Positions 8,727 through 17,190 of a DNA stretch of 64,000 nt are shown piece by piece. The position numbers and the translations under genes are program-made. The stretch spans positions 41,981 through 105,980 of the forward strand of contig NZ_MAEH01000002.1 in assembly GCF_009933135.1 (NCBI RefSeq), read 5' to 3'. Position 1 is the first letter of the stretch. Each line of letters begins with the position of its first letter. The notes below the pieces were generated by a model. It was not told the origin of the DNA and ran no database searches. It saw only the letters and a program-made list of their open reading frames with translations. The stretch is from Candidatus Enterococcus leclercqii (lineage in GTDB: Bacteria > Bacillota > Bacilli > Lactobacillales > Enterococcaceae).

Positions 8727-9548
8727 TTGAGGCGAGTGATCCTGAGTATACTGATTCTAATTGCCGGTCTGGGCGTATTGGCCTATCCATTTATCAGTGA
8801 TTACCTGCAACAAAAAAATGGTAGCTATATTTCTGACAAATACGACCAAGAGTCAGCCGCATTAGAGAAGACCAAACGAGAACAAATGTTAGGTGATGCC
8901 AAAGTATACAATGCCAAGATTGGTGGTTCAGTTTTTCCTGATCCTTTTTCTGATAACTCTGCAACTGAAGCCTCGAAAGAATATCGTGAGTTGCTGCGGG
9001 TCAATGGAATGATGGGAATCGTGGAAGTTCCCAAAATAGCAGTAAAACTTCCTATTTATCACGGAGCCTCAGAAGCCGCCTTACAAAAAGGAATTGGGCA
9101 TTTGGAAGGATCAGCACTGCCGATTGGTGGACAGGGTAATCATACGGTGGTAACTGGTCATACCGGACTTACGAATGAAAAAATGTTTACGAACCTGACC
9201 TCATTAAAAGTGGGGGATGAGTTCTATTTCACCGTGCTAGGAGAAACCCTGGCGTATCAAGTTGATCAGATCAAAGTTGTTGAGCCGGGAAATACTACCG
9301 ATTTGCAAAAAATTCAGGGTGAGGATTTGGCAACGTTACTCACTTGTACCCCATATGGAGTCAACAGTCATCGCTTATTGGTACGGGGACATCGTGTACC
9401 TTATGATCCCGACAAGAAAGCAAATACGAAGAAGGTCAATACACTGACGGCTGAACAACTGCTGCTGATCAAGATTGGCGGTATCACGGCTGCCATTATG
9501 TTGGTTCTGATTCTGATCAAAGTGTGGTTGAATCAACGACAAAAATAA
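8727..9548 (+). CDS. Class C (pilus-polymerising) sortase 1
   Basis: The protein has 273 residues and a TTG start behind AAAGGGGTGA. It has an N-terminal membrane helix (RVILSILILIAGLGVLAYPF) and a C-terminal helix (TAAIMLVLILIKVWL), the two-helix plan of class C sortases. Catalytic residues are H145 (VVTGHTGL), C207 (LLTCTPYG) and R216 (HRLLVRG). A DPF sequence near residues 72-74 matches the lid motif that plugs the active site in pilin sortases. It would link pilin subunits through the YPKN lysine. It is 26 bases upstream of a second, similar sortase. Confidence 0.93.
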   Translation: MRRVILSILILIAGLGVLAYPFISDYLQQKNGSYISDKYDQESAALEKTKREQMLGDAKVYNAKIGGSVFPDPFSDNSATEASKEYRELLRVNGMMGIVEVPKIAVKLPIYHGASEAALQKGIGHLEGSALPIGGQGNHTVVTGHTGLTNEKMFTNLTSLKVGDEFYFTVLGETLAYQVDQIKVVEPGNTTDLQKIQGEDLATLLTCTPYGVNSHRLLVRGHRVPYDPDKKANTKKVNTLTAEQLLLIKIGGITAAIMLVLILIKVWLNQRQK

Positions 9549-9574
9549 TCAAGCTGCAAAAAGGAGGGGAAGCA

Positions 9575-10429
9575 ATGCGGCGGATACTTATCGGCGCATT
9601 GGCGCTTCTCGTGGGAATCGCTATTCTGGCTTATCCTCATGTCAGTAGTTACTTTAATGAAAAAAATAGTTCCTATGTTGCGGAAGGCTATCAAGAAAAA
9701 GTTCAACAGTTGACAGAGGAAAAAAGAGTGGCGGCTTTGAAGGAAGCTCAGGTCTATAACGAGAATTTGACTGGGAGGCCCGTCCATGATCCATTTGTAC
9801 CGGGATCTGGGGTAGCAATGCCGGATAATTATTATAAAGTTTTGAATGTTGACGGGATGATGGGCGTTTTGGAAATTCCCAAAATCAATGTAAAATTGAC
9901 GATTCTTCACGGAACCTCTGAACAAGTTCTGAAGAAAACTGCAGGACATATGGAAGGGTCTACGTTACCTGTCGGTGGCGAGTCTAGTCATGCAGTGATT
10001 ACAGGCCACACAGGCTTATCTCACGCCAAAATTTTTACGAATCTGATAGATCTGGAGCTGAGGGATATGTTCTACCTTCAAGTTTTAGGAGAGACTATGG
10101 CCTATCAAATCGATCAGATCAAAGTGATTGAACCCAAGTATACCGAGGACCTGAAAGTGATCCCCGGCGAAGATCATGTGACTTTGCTTACTTGTACCCC
10201 GTATAGTGTCAACAGCCACCGTTTGTTGGTGCGAGGAATCAGGGTACCATACAGTCCAAAAGAAAAAGAAGCTATCCAATCCCAAAAATCCCTAACAGCC
10301 GAAGAAATTCTGCTGCTGAAAATTGCTGCTGCCACAGCCGGAGTTATGTTGTTGTTGATTTTATGGAGGATTAGGCAGAATCGTAGTATAGGGAGGGGTT
10401 CAAATGAAACTAAAAAAAGTAGTGCGTAA
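9575..10429 (+). CDS. Class C (pilus-polymerising) sortase 2
   Basis: The protein has 284 residues and starts at ATG 9575, behind AAAAGGAGGGG; an upstream in-frame start at 9524 inside the previous gene is rejected. Architecture is the same as the preceding sortase: N-terminal helix (LIGALALLVGIAILAYPH), lid motif HDPF, catalytic His in VITGHTGL, Cys in LLTCTPYSV, Arg in HRLLVRG, and a C-terminal membrane helix. The two sortases are tandem paralogues; operons with two class C sortases often divide shaft polymerisation and minor-subunit attachment. Its 3' end overlaps the adhesin gene by 26 bases. Confidence 0.93.
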   Translation: MRRILIGALALLVGIAILAYPHVSSYFNEKNSSYVAEGYQEKVQQLTEEKRVAALKEAQVYNENLTGRPVHDPFVPGSGVAMPDNYYKVLNVDGMMGVLEIPKINVKLTILHGTSEQVLKKTAGHMEGSTLPVGGESSHAVITGHTGLSHAKIFTNLIDLELRDMFYLQVLGETMAYQIDQIKVIEPKYTEDLKVIPGEDHVTLLTCTPYSVNSHRLLVRGIRVPYSPKEKEAIQSQKSLTAEEILLLKIAAATAGVMLLLILWRIRQNRSIGRGSNETKKSSA

Positions 10430-13400
10430 GCAAAAAAATTATAAATGCTTACGAATCTTTTTGGTGCTTTCTTTGATCTTGCCACTGCTGGCATCGGGAG
10501 TGCTATCTAGTCAAAACGTGAGTGCGGACACACAGGAAATTACCACAAGGAGCACACCAGATTTATCAGGTGATCTTGCACTGACTACCGATGAGAGGCA
10601 TTTGGAAAAAGCACAGATGGAACCTGCTTCTGAACTGATGAAAGAAGCAAGCAAAGTCGATGAGTATGAACCACAAAAAAGCGATACTTTTTCAACAAAT
10701 GGCGAGACCGACAAGCGTAACGATCTTCAAACTCTTGACGACAGCGCGGAAGTAATAAGCAGCAAAACGGAAGATAGCATGAATTCATTTTTTAAAGATA
10801 TGAAGAAAGATAACCAAGTATTAGCTGATGCTTCTTCAAAGGTAGTCAATTGGGGTCTTAGGGAATATGTAAATGTTTTAGACTGGCTGATTTATGAAGA
10901 GAGTCCAGACCGCCCTTTGTCAGCAACCAATGCGGCAAAAATTGATACCTCCTATTATTTTCGTTTTACATGGAATCTTTCATTGCCTCAAAGCGGGGAA
11001 GATGAAAATTTCCTTACAGGCGGGGATTCTTTTCTGATTTCATTGCCCGAAAATACTGAATGGGGCTTTTGGTCAGCTGTTCCCAGTCAAGACTCTAATC
11101 CACTTACTTACCACGAAAAAGATGAAAATGGCCCAAGTATTGGCGACTCAATTGAGATTGGGGAATGGAAAGTTGTGTGGATTGATGATGGTTCTCCAAG
11201 AGGCAGATATGGCATTTCAGTGGAATTTGCTGAGGGTATCGAAGAGTATAACATCAGGGAGTTGACCGGTGTGGACTTTACCTTGCCTTCCAATGGACTT
11301 AAAAATCAAACCTTGAAAGGGGGAATCCAAGATGTTGAATTTGGCAGTATAGTTCAGCGAATCAAGTTCGATCAACTAAGTAACATTGTAAACCTTGGAG
11401 ATGATTATAAATATGTCCCTAGTTCGGGGAAGTCTAACATTATTTTTGATATTGGGGTAGGTCGCAGCTCACCTATAGAATTGGCTGGTGATGTTGCCGA
11501 CTATGTAGCGAATCCAGAGTATGCTTTTTATCTTGATGGCGAGGAGCACGGATACAAGTGGGGGGAAAACTTTACTGATGTCCCAGGAACTTATGTAGAG
11601 GACGAACTGGAAGCTGGTGTTGTATTGGAGTATTTAACGATTTCCGCTATGACCCATATTCCTATTGGATTAACACAAGAAAATTTGATGAGTCAATCGG
11701 GGGGACTTGTTCATCGAAATCGGGCATTTGAGGCCTTTTTACTTAAAGATTATGGGACGGGACCAATCTACCATGTTTCAGGTGGAAACGAAGAAATATT
11801 GAATCCGTCGATGGAAACATCATTTCGCTTGATAGAACAAACTGCTGAGGAGTCTAAAGAATCTTTTAGAGAACGAATCAAAGCTGATCCTTATCAATAT
11901 GGTATTTATGTTGAAAAAGATTCAAAAACGAATTGGGATCAGCGAACTGTAATGATCAATTTTGGTGATATTGGTGAAGATAAGGGAGACGGAACAAGAA
12001 GAATCAAATACTCAGATTTAACCATTGACGAGCCAAGTAAGGCATGGGCTATTGCACGAGAAGGAGGTGCAATATTAGAAGAAACTGAAGTGAAAGTTTC
12101 TCAATTTGCGATAGATAGTGCGGATTACTGTATCCAAAATGGGTTTTACGGCGAGGAAGACCGGAAGTTATTGGAAGATTATTTTACCTTAACGTATGGT
12201 GACAGTAATGTGATTGGTGGTCAGGTGGTGTCTTTCAACATATCCATGAATCTACGCTATCGACCAGATCAAGACCTTTCGCAGCCAAAATCCAATACCG
12301 CATTCTTTTATTTTGAAAATGCTAAGCAGCAGTTGGAATCGACCAATCCGCCATACCAACATAAGGCTGAAGGATCAATGTCAGATGCTTATGGAAAAAT
12401 CGAAGTTGAGCCAAACAGTATCATGTTGATAAAATTTGATGGTGAAACCAACAAAGAGATGGATGGCGTCAAATTTTACTTACAAGAGCTGCCTGCTGAT
12501 GGAAAATGGAAAAATTACAAAAGCGATACTGGGGAACTCTATACAACCGGAAAAGTCAATGTGTTGGGACAAGAGTATAGTGGGGCTATTTATGTGTCAG
12601 GCTTGCCAGCAGGAACGTACCGGTTTGTGGAATATCAAGAAGAAGTGGCTTCTGGAGAGGACCGCTACCTTTATCCACCGGGATACGATCAGCGCAAGTC
12701 GACTTATTTTGATGAAGAAAACAAGTTAGTGGTGACAATTCCTTATGAAATTGATTTAGTCTCAAAAGGAAAGCCATTATTTGTGGATAATTATCCTGTA
12801 CCGACCGCGCCTTATGTGATTGAACATTATTTGCTGAAGGAAAATAGACCGGATTCTAGCACAAATCCGAATGATTACGAATTGCATTCTGTTGTGGATA
12901 ATCTAGATGGCAGGCTTCGACTACCGATTGGTGAGACTATCACAGCAACACCAAGAGAAGGCATGGTGGGCTATCGTTATGTATCGATTCCGTCTCTTGA
13001 AAAGGTTGAGGGAGAAATTACCCCTATAACTGATAAAAATAAGCCATACAATGAAAACGGCCAACTTGTTTTAAAACTCTATTACACAAGGGATGCAGAA
13101 GCAATTCCATTTACTGTTACGAAAGTGGACACAGCTGGCCAGCCGATGCCGTCTGTGGATAAGAATGGTGTTCCTTTAGGAGAAGGTCAAGAAGTTAGTT
13201 TCCAAGTCTATCTATATACTGGAATTTGGGGGAAAGATCCTAGTCCAACTGACAAAGGCCCGAAAGAAGTTGGGGGAGAGTCTATCTGGAAGTTAGTGGA
13301 GGAAGATATATATGGTGCGTCTTTGAATCCTATAAAGACAGATTCAAAAGGTCGCTTGAGAATAAATCTACCTCTTTCAGAGCGAATTGAGCCGCATGAT

Positions 13401-14621
13401 TATTCGCTTGTTTATGCACTCGTAGAAACAGCGACTTATGATGGGTTTGAGCTCCCGAGCAATGGTTGGTGGGTGATCTGGTCTGGGAATGGAAATAATG
13501 GGGCAGAGATTGGTGAACTCGGTTCTGTTGAAGGGGTTGGAGGAGCTAAGGGGTTAGATGATGGGCAGGATAAGCTGTGGAATAAACCTAACGAAAGCGC
13601 TATCGATATTTATAAAGTAAATGAAGATGGCGATATCATGGCTTCAGATCCAAATAATCCCAATCAGCAAGTGGAGTTTGATATTTATAAATTTATTTAT
13701 GAAGATGGCTATGATTTTTGTAATGCAAATTTTAATGACAGTGAGAGATGGGAACTCGAAAGCAGCTCTATCACGGAGGAAGATGGTCGAATTCCCATTG
13801 AGGCTCTGACCCAACGAGAAACGTATGCTTTGATAGAAACCAAGTCTTATCCAGGCTATCAATTTGATCCAGAAGATTTCTGGCTTGTATTCACTGGTAT
13901 TGATGCGAATGGTTATATGATTAATAGTATTTTTTACTATTACTGGGATGTGGGCACTTCTAAGTATATTCAATGCAATCCAGAATCGGATAAGTACCCT
14001 GGACTCTTAGCACCAGACGATCCTTTAAATAAGACGGGAAGCTACGCTATTGTTAATCAACAAAGTCCAGAAAAACGCTTTGATTTCTCTTTCATTAAAG
14101 AAGGGCAAGACAAAGAAAAACTGGGGGAAGTTGAGTTTGCACTATATGAAGGAAAATTTGGTAAACAATTAGTGATGGAGGGACCAGGTGCCAACTATCG
14201 TCTGGATTCACCTGATCGTTATTGGAAAGAGCAGCCAGTTAAAATGTTGATCAGCGAGGCGGCGGGTATCGATAAAGGCTTGATAACGACAGAGCTGCAA
14301 CACGGCAATTACTTACTGGTCGAAACTAAGACTGCTCCTGGTTACCAGCTACCGGATGGCTACTGGATACTACAGGTGGATTTGACAGTCGAAGCAGGAG
14401 AAAACCCATTGACAATTACGGCTGTTGATTCACCACCTGCCTTTGGAATTGAGGAAGCTGGACAGCAGCATCAATACTATCTTCCGAATTTTCGTAGTTA
14501 TGATTTGCCAAGATCAGGTGCCGGAATAGCGCGGATTTTGATCACTATCTTCGGAATTGGTGCGTTAGGCGTTGGTTTCTTACTACTGCTTCCAAAGAAA
14601 AGGCGCCCGTTTGACAGTTGA
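10404..14621 (+). CDS. Large LPXTG-anchored pilus tip or surface adhesin
   Basis: The protein has 1405 residues. A long signal peptide runs to about residue 41 (VSA/DTQ), followed by a Ser/Thr/Glu-rich linker to about 140, then a roughly 500-residue globular part I cannot assign (no MIDAS DxSxS of a von Willebrand domain seen). Next come several CnaB-like modules (for example IMLIKFDGETNKEMDGVKFYL and repeats ending in YALVETATY, YALIETKSYPGYQ and LLVETKTAPGYQ), with a MucBP/InlB-repeat-like domain near 800-900 (start APYVIEHYLL, end LVLKLYYTRD). The sorting signal LPRSG (1368-1372), a hydrophobic helix and LPKKRRPFDS end it. It lacks the YPKN pilin motif, as expected for a tip subunit, which would be added first by its LPRSG. 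Last gene of the pilus operon. Confidence 0.9.
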   Translation: MKLKKVVRKQKNYKCLRIFLVLSLILPLLASGVLSSQNVSADTQEITTRSTPDLSGDLALTTDERHLEKAQMEPASELMKEASKVDEYEPQKSDTFSTNGETDKRNDLQTLDDSAEVISSKTEDSMNSFFKDMKKDNQVLADASSKVVNWGLREYVNVLDWLIYEESPDRPLSATNAAKIDTSYYFRFTWNLSLPQSGEDENFLTGGDSFLISLPENTEWGFWSAVPSQDSNPLTYHEKDENGPSIGDSIEIGEWKVVWIDDGSPRGRYGISVEFAEGIEEYNIRELTGVDFTLPSNGLKNQTLKGGIQDVEFGSIVQRIKFDQLSNIVNLGDDYKYVPSSGKSNIIFDIGVGRSSPIELAGDVADYVANPEYAFYLDGEEHGYKWGENFTDVPGTYVEDELEAGVVLEYLTISAMTHIPIGLTQENLMSQSGGLVHRNRAFEAFLLKDYGTGPIYHVSGGNEEILNPSMETSFRLIEQTAEESKESFRERIKADPYQYGIYVEKDSKTNWDQRTVMINFGDIGEDKGDGTRRIKYSDLTIDEPSKAWAIAREGGAILEETEVKVSQFAIDSADYCIQNGFYGEEDRKLLEDYFTLTYGDSNVIGGQVVSFNISMNLRYRPDQDLSQPKSNTAFFYFENAKQQLESTNPPYQHKAEGSMSDAYGKIEVEPNSIMLIKFDGETNKEMDGVKFYLQELPADGKWKNYKSDTGELYTTGKVNVLGQEYSGAIYVSGLPAGTYRFVEYQEEVASGEDRYLYPPGYDQRKSTYFDEENKLVVTIPYEIDLVSKGKPLFVDNYPVPTAPYVIEHYLLKENRPDSSTNPNDYELHSVVDNLDGRLRLPIGETITATPREGMVGYRYVSIPSLEKVEGEITPITDKNKPYNENGQLVLKLYYTRDAEAIPFTVTKVDTAGQPMPSVDKNGVPLGEGQEVSFQVYLYTGIWGKDPSPTDKGPKEVGGESIWKLVEEDIYGASLNPIKTDSKGRLRINLPLSERIEPHDYSLVYALVETATYDGFELPSNGWWVIWSGNGNNGAEIGELGSVEGVGGAKGLDDGQDKLWNKPNESAIDIYKVNEDGDIMASDPNNPNQQVEFDIYKFIYEDGYDFCNANFNDSERWELESSSITEEDGRIPIEALTQRETYALIETKSYPGYQFDPEDFWLVFTGIDANGYMINSIFYYYWDVGTSKYIQCNPESDKYPGLLAPDDPLNKTGSYAIVNQQSPEKRFDFSFIKEGQDKEKLGEVEFALYEGKFGKQLVMEGPGANYRLDSPDRYWKEQPVKMLISEAAGIDKGLITTELQHGNYLLVETKTAPGYQLPDGYWILQVDLTVEAGENPLTITAVDSPPAFGIEEAGQQHQYYLPNFRSYDLPRSGAGIARILITIFGIGALGVGFLLLLPKKRRPFDS

Positions 14622-14643
14622 GTTTAAAGGAGGATGCGTCCTC

Positions 14644-15168
14644 TTACTGCAATTCCTTCACCATATACAATACCAGCTCGTCATCGTTGCAGCACTCGCT
14701 GTAAGGGATGGCGGGCTGGTTTTGATACCATACGCCACTACCATCAGGAATGAAGCCGCGTTTGACATACATTCGCTGGGCAGGGCCGTAACCGGCGTGA
14801 AGGCCAACACCTAATGAAAGCTTATCTGCTGCTAAGGCAGTGACTGCCAAAGTTTCCACCGCATCAAAAAGTGCGCTACCAATGCCGTGTTCTTGATAGG
14901 CTTCCAGTACGTTGAAGTCCACTACTTCTGGCAAGACAGCGCGAAAAGGGCCTTCTGCAGCTAAAGGAACTAAGGTTACATAGCCGCAAGGGACGCCATT
15001 TACTTCGGCTACACGGACGTAGCGGGTCTTTTCTGTTTGTTCCTGCAAATATTTTTCAAAGAGCTCGGATGGCTTTGTCCAGCCCTGTTCTGCAAATAAC
15101 TTTGGAAATAAAGTACAATCTGCTTCATTGATAGGGCGAATCTGTAGGTTCTTTTCTCGATAGGTCAT
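14644..15168 (-). CDS. GNAT family N-acetyltransferase
   Basis: The protein has 174 residues and starts at ATG 15168 behind GCGGAGGC on the minus strand. It has the GNAT core: substrate strand VRVAEVNGVPCGYVTLVP, then VVDFNVLEAYQEHGIGSALFDAVE, in which the Q/R-x-x-G-x-G/A acetyl-CoA pyrophosphate loop is present as EHGIGS, and a C-terminal YVKRGFIPDG. The acceptor substrate is unknown. It is convergent with the pilus operon, separated by only 22 bases with a weak hairpin and no clear T-run. Confidence 0.88.
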   Translation of the reverse strand: MTYREKNLQIRPINEADCTLFPKLFAEQGWTKPSELFEKYLQEQTEKTRYVRVAEVNGVPCGYVTLVPLAAEGPFRAVLPEVVDFNVLEAYQEHGIGSALFDAVETLAVTALAADKLSLGVGLHAGYGPAQRMYVKRGFIPDGSGVWYQNQPAIPYSECCNDDELVLYMVKELQ

Positions 15169-15246
15169 GAGTATTGCCTCCGCTGTTTTTTTATTTTATT
15201 GGTGATTACATGATGCCCAACGTTCTGAGTATATCATGCCGGTCTT

Positions 15247-15274
15247 TTGTCTCCCAGAAAAAAAGGTGTATAAT
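15247..15274 (+). promoter_or_regulatory. Promoter of thioredoxin-like/UspA pair
   Basis: TTGTCT (15247-15252), 16-base spacer, perfect TATAAT (15269-15274), 34 bases upstream of the start. Confidence 0.65.
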
Positions 15275-15307
15275 CGAGTTAGAATACAGGAGAAAGTAGG
15301 AAAATAT

Positions 15308-15631
15308 ATGATTATACCGAATAGTTTGGAAGAGTTGGCAGGCTATGTGAATAAAGGCCGGAATGTCTTTTTCTTCACTGCAGGATGGTGTGGGGACTGT
15401 CATTTTATCAAACCATTTATGCCAGAGATTGCAGCTGATTTCCCCGAATTTACGTTTATCGAAGTCGATCGTGACAAGTATATCGACGTGGCAGCTGAAT
15501 GGAGCATTTTTGGTATTCCCAGCTTTGTCGTTACCGAGGATGGCAAAGAATTGGGGCGTCTGGTGAACAAAGACCGTAAAACAAAAGAAGAAATTGAAGC
15601 ATTTTTGAAAAGTTTGCCGGCAAATGCCTAG
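15308..15631 (+). CDS. Thioredoxin-family protein (WCGDC)
   Basis: The protein has 107 residues and starts at ATG 15308, behind AGGAGA; an earlier frame start at 15236 is rejected because it precedes the promoter. It is a single thioredoxin fold with FFTAGWCGDCHFIKPF: the redox pair is CGDC rather than CGPC, the form seen in many lactobacillal thioredoxin-like proteins. The cis-proline is in FGIPSFVV. It is cytosolic (no signal peptide). It probably reduces disulfides, though its electron donor cannot be read from the sequence. It lies 42 bases before a UspA gene and is probably co-transcribed with it. Confidence 0.9.
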   Translation: MIIPNSLEELAGYVNKGRNVFFFTAGWCGDCHFIKPFMPEIAADFPEFTFIEVDRDKYIDVAAEWSIFGIPSFVVTEDGKELGRLVNKDRKTKEEIEAFLKSLPANA

Positions 15632-15673
15632 ACTGGGACATCCGACAGTTCGTTATAGAAAGGAGCAGGTACA

Positions 15674-16129
15674 ATGGAGTCACAGCAATATCGTAATATT
15701 TTAGTGGGAATTGACGGGTCAGAACAGGGACAGCAGGCTTTCGAAAAAGCTGTAGAAGTGGCTCGGCGAAATGCGGGGAAAGTCTATGTCGCCAACGTCA
15801 TTGATCAGCAGATTACAGCTATCATGGGCTACAGTGGACTTAACCAAAATATCATTGATCAAGAAACCGAAAGTGCCAAAAAGTTAATCGAAGAATGTAA
15901 AAAATACGGTCGTGACCATGATTTTTCCGATATTGAGGGGGTTATTGCCTATGGTTCAGCCAAAGAAGCAATGGCGCACCAGCTACCGAAGAAGTATGGC
16001 ATTGATCTAGTCATGGTTGGACAATCAGGCTTGAATGCTGTCGAGCGATTTATGACCGGCAGTGTCGCTAGCTATGTGATTCGACAAGCGCCTTGCGATG
16101 TACTAGTAGTGACTTATCAACAAAAATAA
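15674..16129 (+). CDS. Universal stress protein UspA, ATP-binding type
   Basis: The protein has 151 residues. It opens with the strand NILVGIDGSEQGQQAF, and the C-terminal nucleotide loop follows the G-x2-G-x9-G-S rule exactly (start VGQSG, end TGSVASYV). Usp proteins of this type bind ATP and act in stress survival; the target is unknown. Ribosome site GAAAGGAG. It ends before a terminator and forms an operon with the thioredoxin-like gene. Compare the second UspA at 59628, whose loop is degenerate. Confidence 0.92.
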   Translation: MESQQYRNILVGIDGSEQGQQAFEKAVEVARRNAGKVYVANVIDQQITAIMGYSGLNQNIIDQETESAKKLIEECKKYGRDHDFSDIEGVIAYGSAKEAMAHQLPKKYGIDLVMVGQSGLNAVERFMTGSVASYVIRQAPCDVLVVTYQQK

Positions 16130-16173
16130 GTGTTGGGACAATCGTTAATCCCCATTAGTTCGCAGCCAAAGTG

Positions 16174-16220
16174 CCCGCAGGATTCTCGCTTTTTAAAGAA
16201 ATCTTGCGGGTTGTTTTTTT
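16174..16220 (+). terminator. Rho-independent terminator after uspA
   Basis: CCCGCAGGATT (16174-16184) pairs with AATCTTGCGGG (16200-16210), followed by TTGTTTTTTT. Confidence 0.9.
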
Positions 16221-16333
16221 GAGATGAACTTGCCAGCTTTTTCTGATATGATACAAGTTGTGTGATTTTCAATAACATAAGAGGCCAGTGAAAAAGCTGC
16301 CTCGTGAAAGAATAATTCAGGAGGGTCATCATC

Positions 16334-16948
16334 ATGATCTATTCATACAATCCCAAACACGTAGGTGATACGCTAATCGTTGTCACTGCTGATGATCAAG
16401 GATTGGATCAAACCGTTGAACGTAAATTCAATATCGCAGAAATTAAAAATAGTAAAGGAACAGTTGTGGGATATAATTTCTTTCATCTTTCAGAGTACTT
16501 AACGATTACTGATGAGGGACAAATTTATCCAACTCCAGAACAAATTGAAGTTCTTAATCAACAATTGCACTTATCTGGTTTTCACGAAGCTGTGCTACCA
16601 ACAAATGAATCTTCAAAATTTGTTGTCGGGTATGTGAAAACTTGTGTGGAGCATCCTGACAGTGATCATCTTCATGTGACGGAGACGGAAGTAGATAATG
16701 GCGAAGTGCTGCAGATCGTCTGTGGTGCACCGAACATTGCGGCTGGGCAAAAAGTCGTTGTCGCAAAGCCAGGGGCAATGATGCCTGATGGAATGCTGAT
16801 TTGGCCGGGAGTTTTACGAGGTGTGGAAAGTTATGGCATGATTTGTTCAGCACGCGAGCTGCATTTGCCAAATGCACCTGAGAAAAAAGGAATCTTGGTA
16901 TTGCCGCAAGAAGCGACAGTAGGGGAAGCTTTTGCGGTAGGAAAATAG
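16334..16948 (+). CDS. ytpR: YtpR-type tRNA-binding domain protein
   Basis: The protein has 204 residues and starts at ATG 16334 behind AGGAGGG. The N-terminal half matches the DUF4479 region of YtpR (YNPKHVGDTLIVV). The C-terminal 100 residues are an EMAPII/Arc1-type OB-fold tRNA-binding domain (KTCVEHPDSDHLHVTETEV, VCGAPNIAAGQKVVVAKPGA, SYGMICSARELHL). It is the stand-alone relative of the PheT N-terminal domain. Its cellular role is not established. An extended -10 (TGATATGAT, 16244-16252) probably drives it, and a terminator follows. Confidence 0.92.
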   Translation: MIYSYNPKHVGDTLIVVTADDQGLDQTVERKFNIAEIKNSKGTVVGYNFFHLSEYLTITDEGQIYPTPEQIEVLNQQLHLSGFHEAVLPTNESSKFVVGYVKTCVEHPDSDHLHVTETEVDNGEVLQIVCGAPNIAAGQKVVVAKPGAMMPDGMLIWPGVLRGVESYGMICSARELHLPNAPEKKGILVLPQEATVGEAFAVGK

Positions 16949-16960
16949 AAAATGAGGCTT

Positions 16961-16997
16961 CTCTGGAATTTAATATATTGATTCTAGAGGAGTTTTT
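16961..16997 (+). terminator. Rho-independent terminator after ytpR
   Basis: CTCTGGAAT (16961-16969) pairs with ATTCTAGAG (16981-16989, one G-T), then GAGTTTTTT. Confidence 0.8.
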
Positions 16998-17103
16998 TGT
17001 GCAACTGAAGGAGTGACACAGGAGTTAAGACAAAAGCTGGCAGTCAGATCCGTTGAAGATAGTGGAGATATATTGTACCAATGTCAATTCCGTGCAAGAT
17101 AGC

Positions 17104-17152
17104 AAAAAGTACCACTCATTGTCAAGATCCAGACAGTGAGCGGTACTTTTTT
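17104..17152 (-). terminator. Bidirectional terminator downstream of htrA
   Basis: GTACC-CTCA-GTC on the left arm (17109-17123) pairs with GAC-TGAG-GGTAC on the right arm (17132-17146), flanked by AAAAA on the left and TTTTTT on the right, so it can stop transcripts from either side. Confidence 0.85.
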
Positions 17153-17190
17153 ATAGTTGGAGTAGTATTCAATTACCAAATAAGTTTTAG

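Noticed and set aside
14629..14645. Terminator between the adhesin and the GNAT gene
   Set aside because: AGGAGGA/TCCTCTT forms a 7-bp stem, but no T-run follows on either strand.
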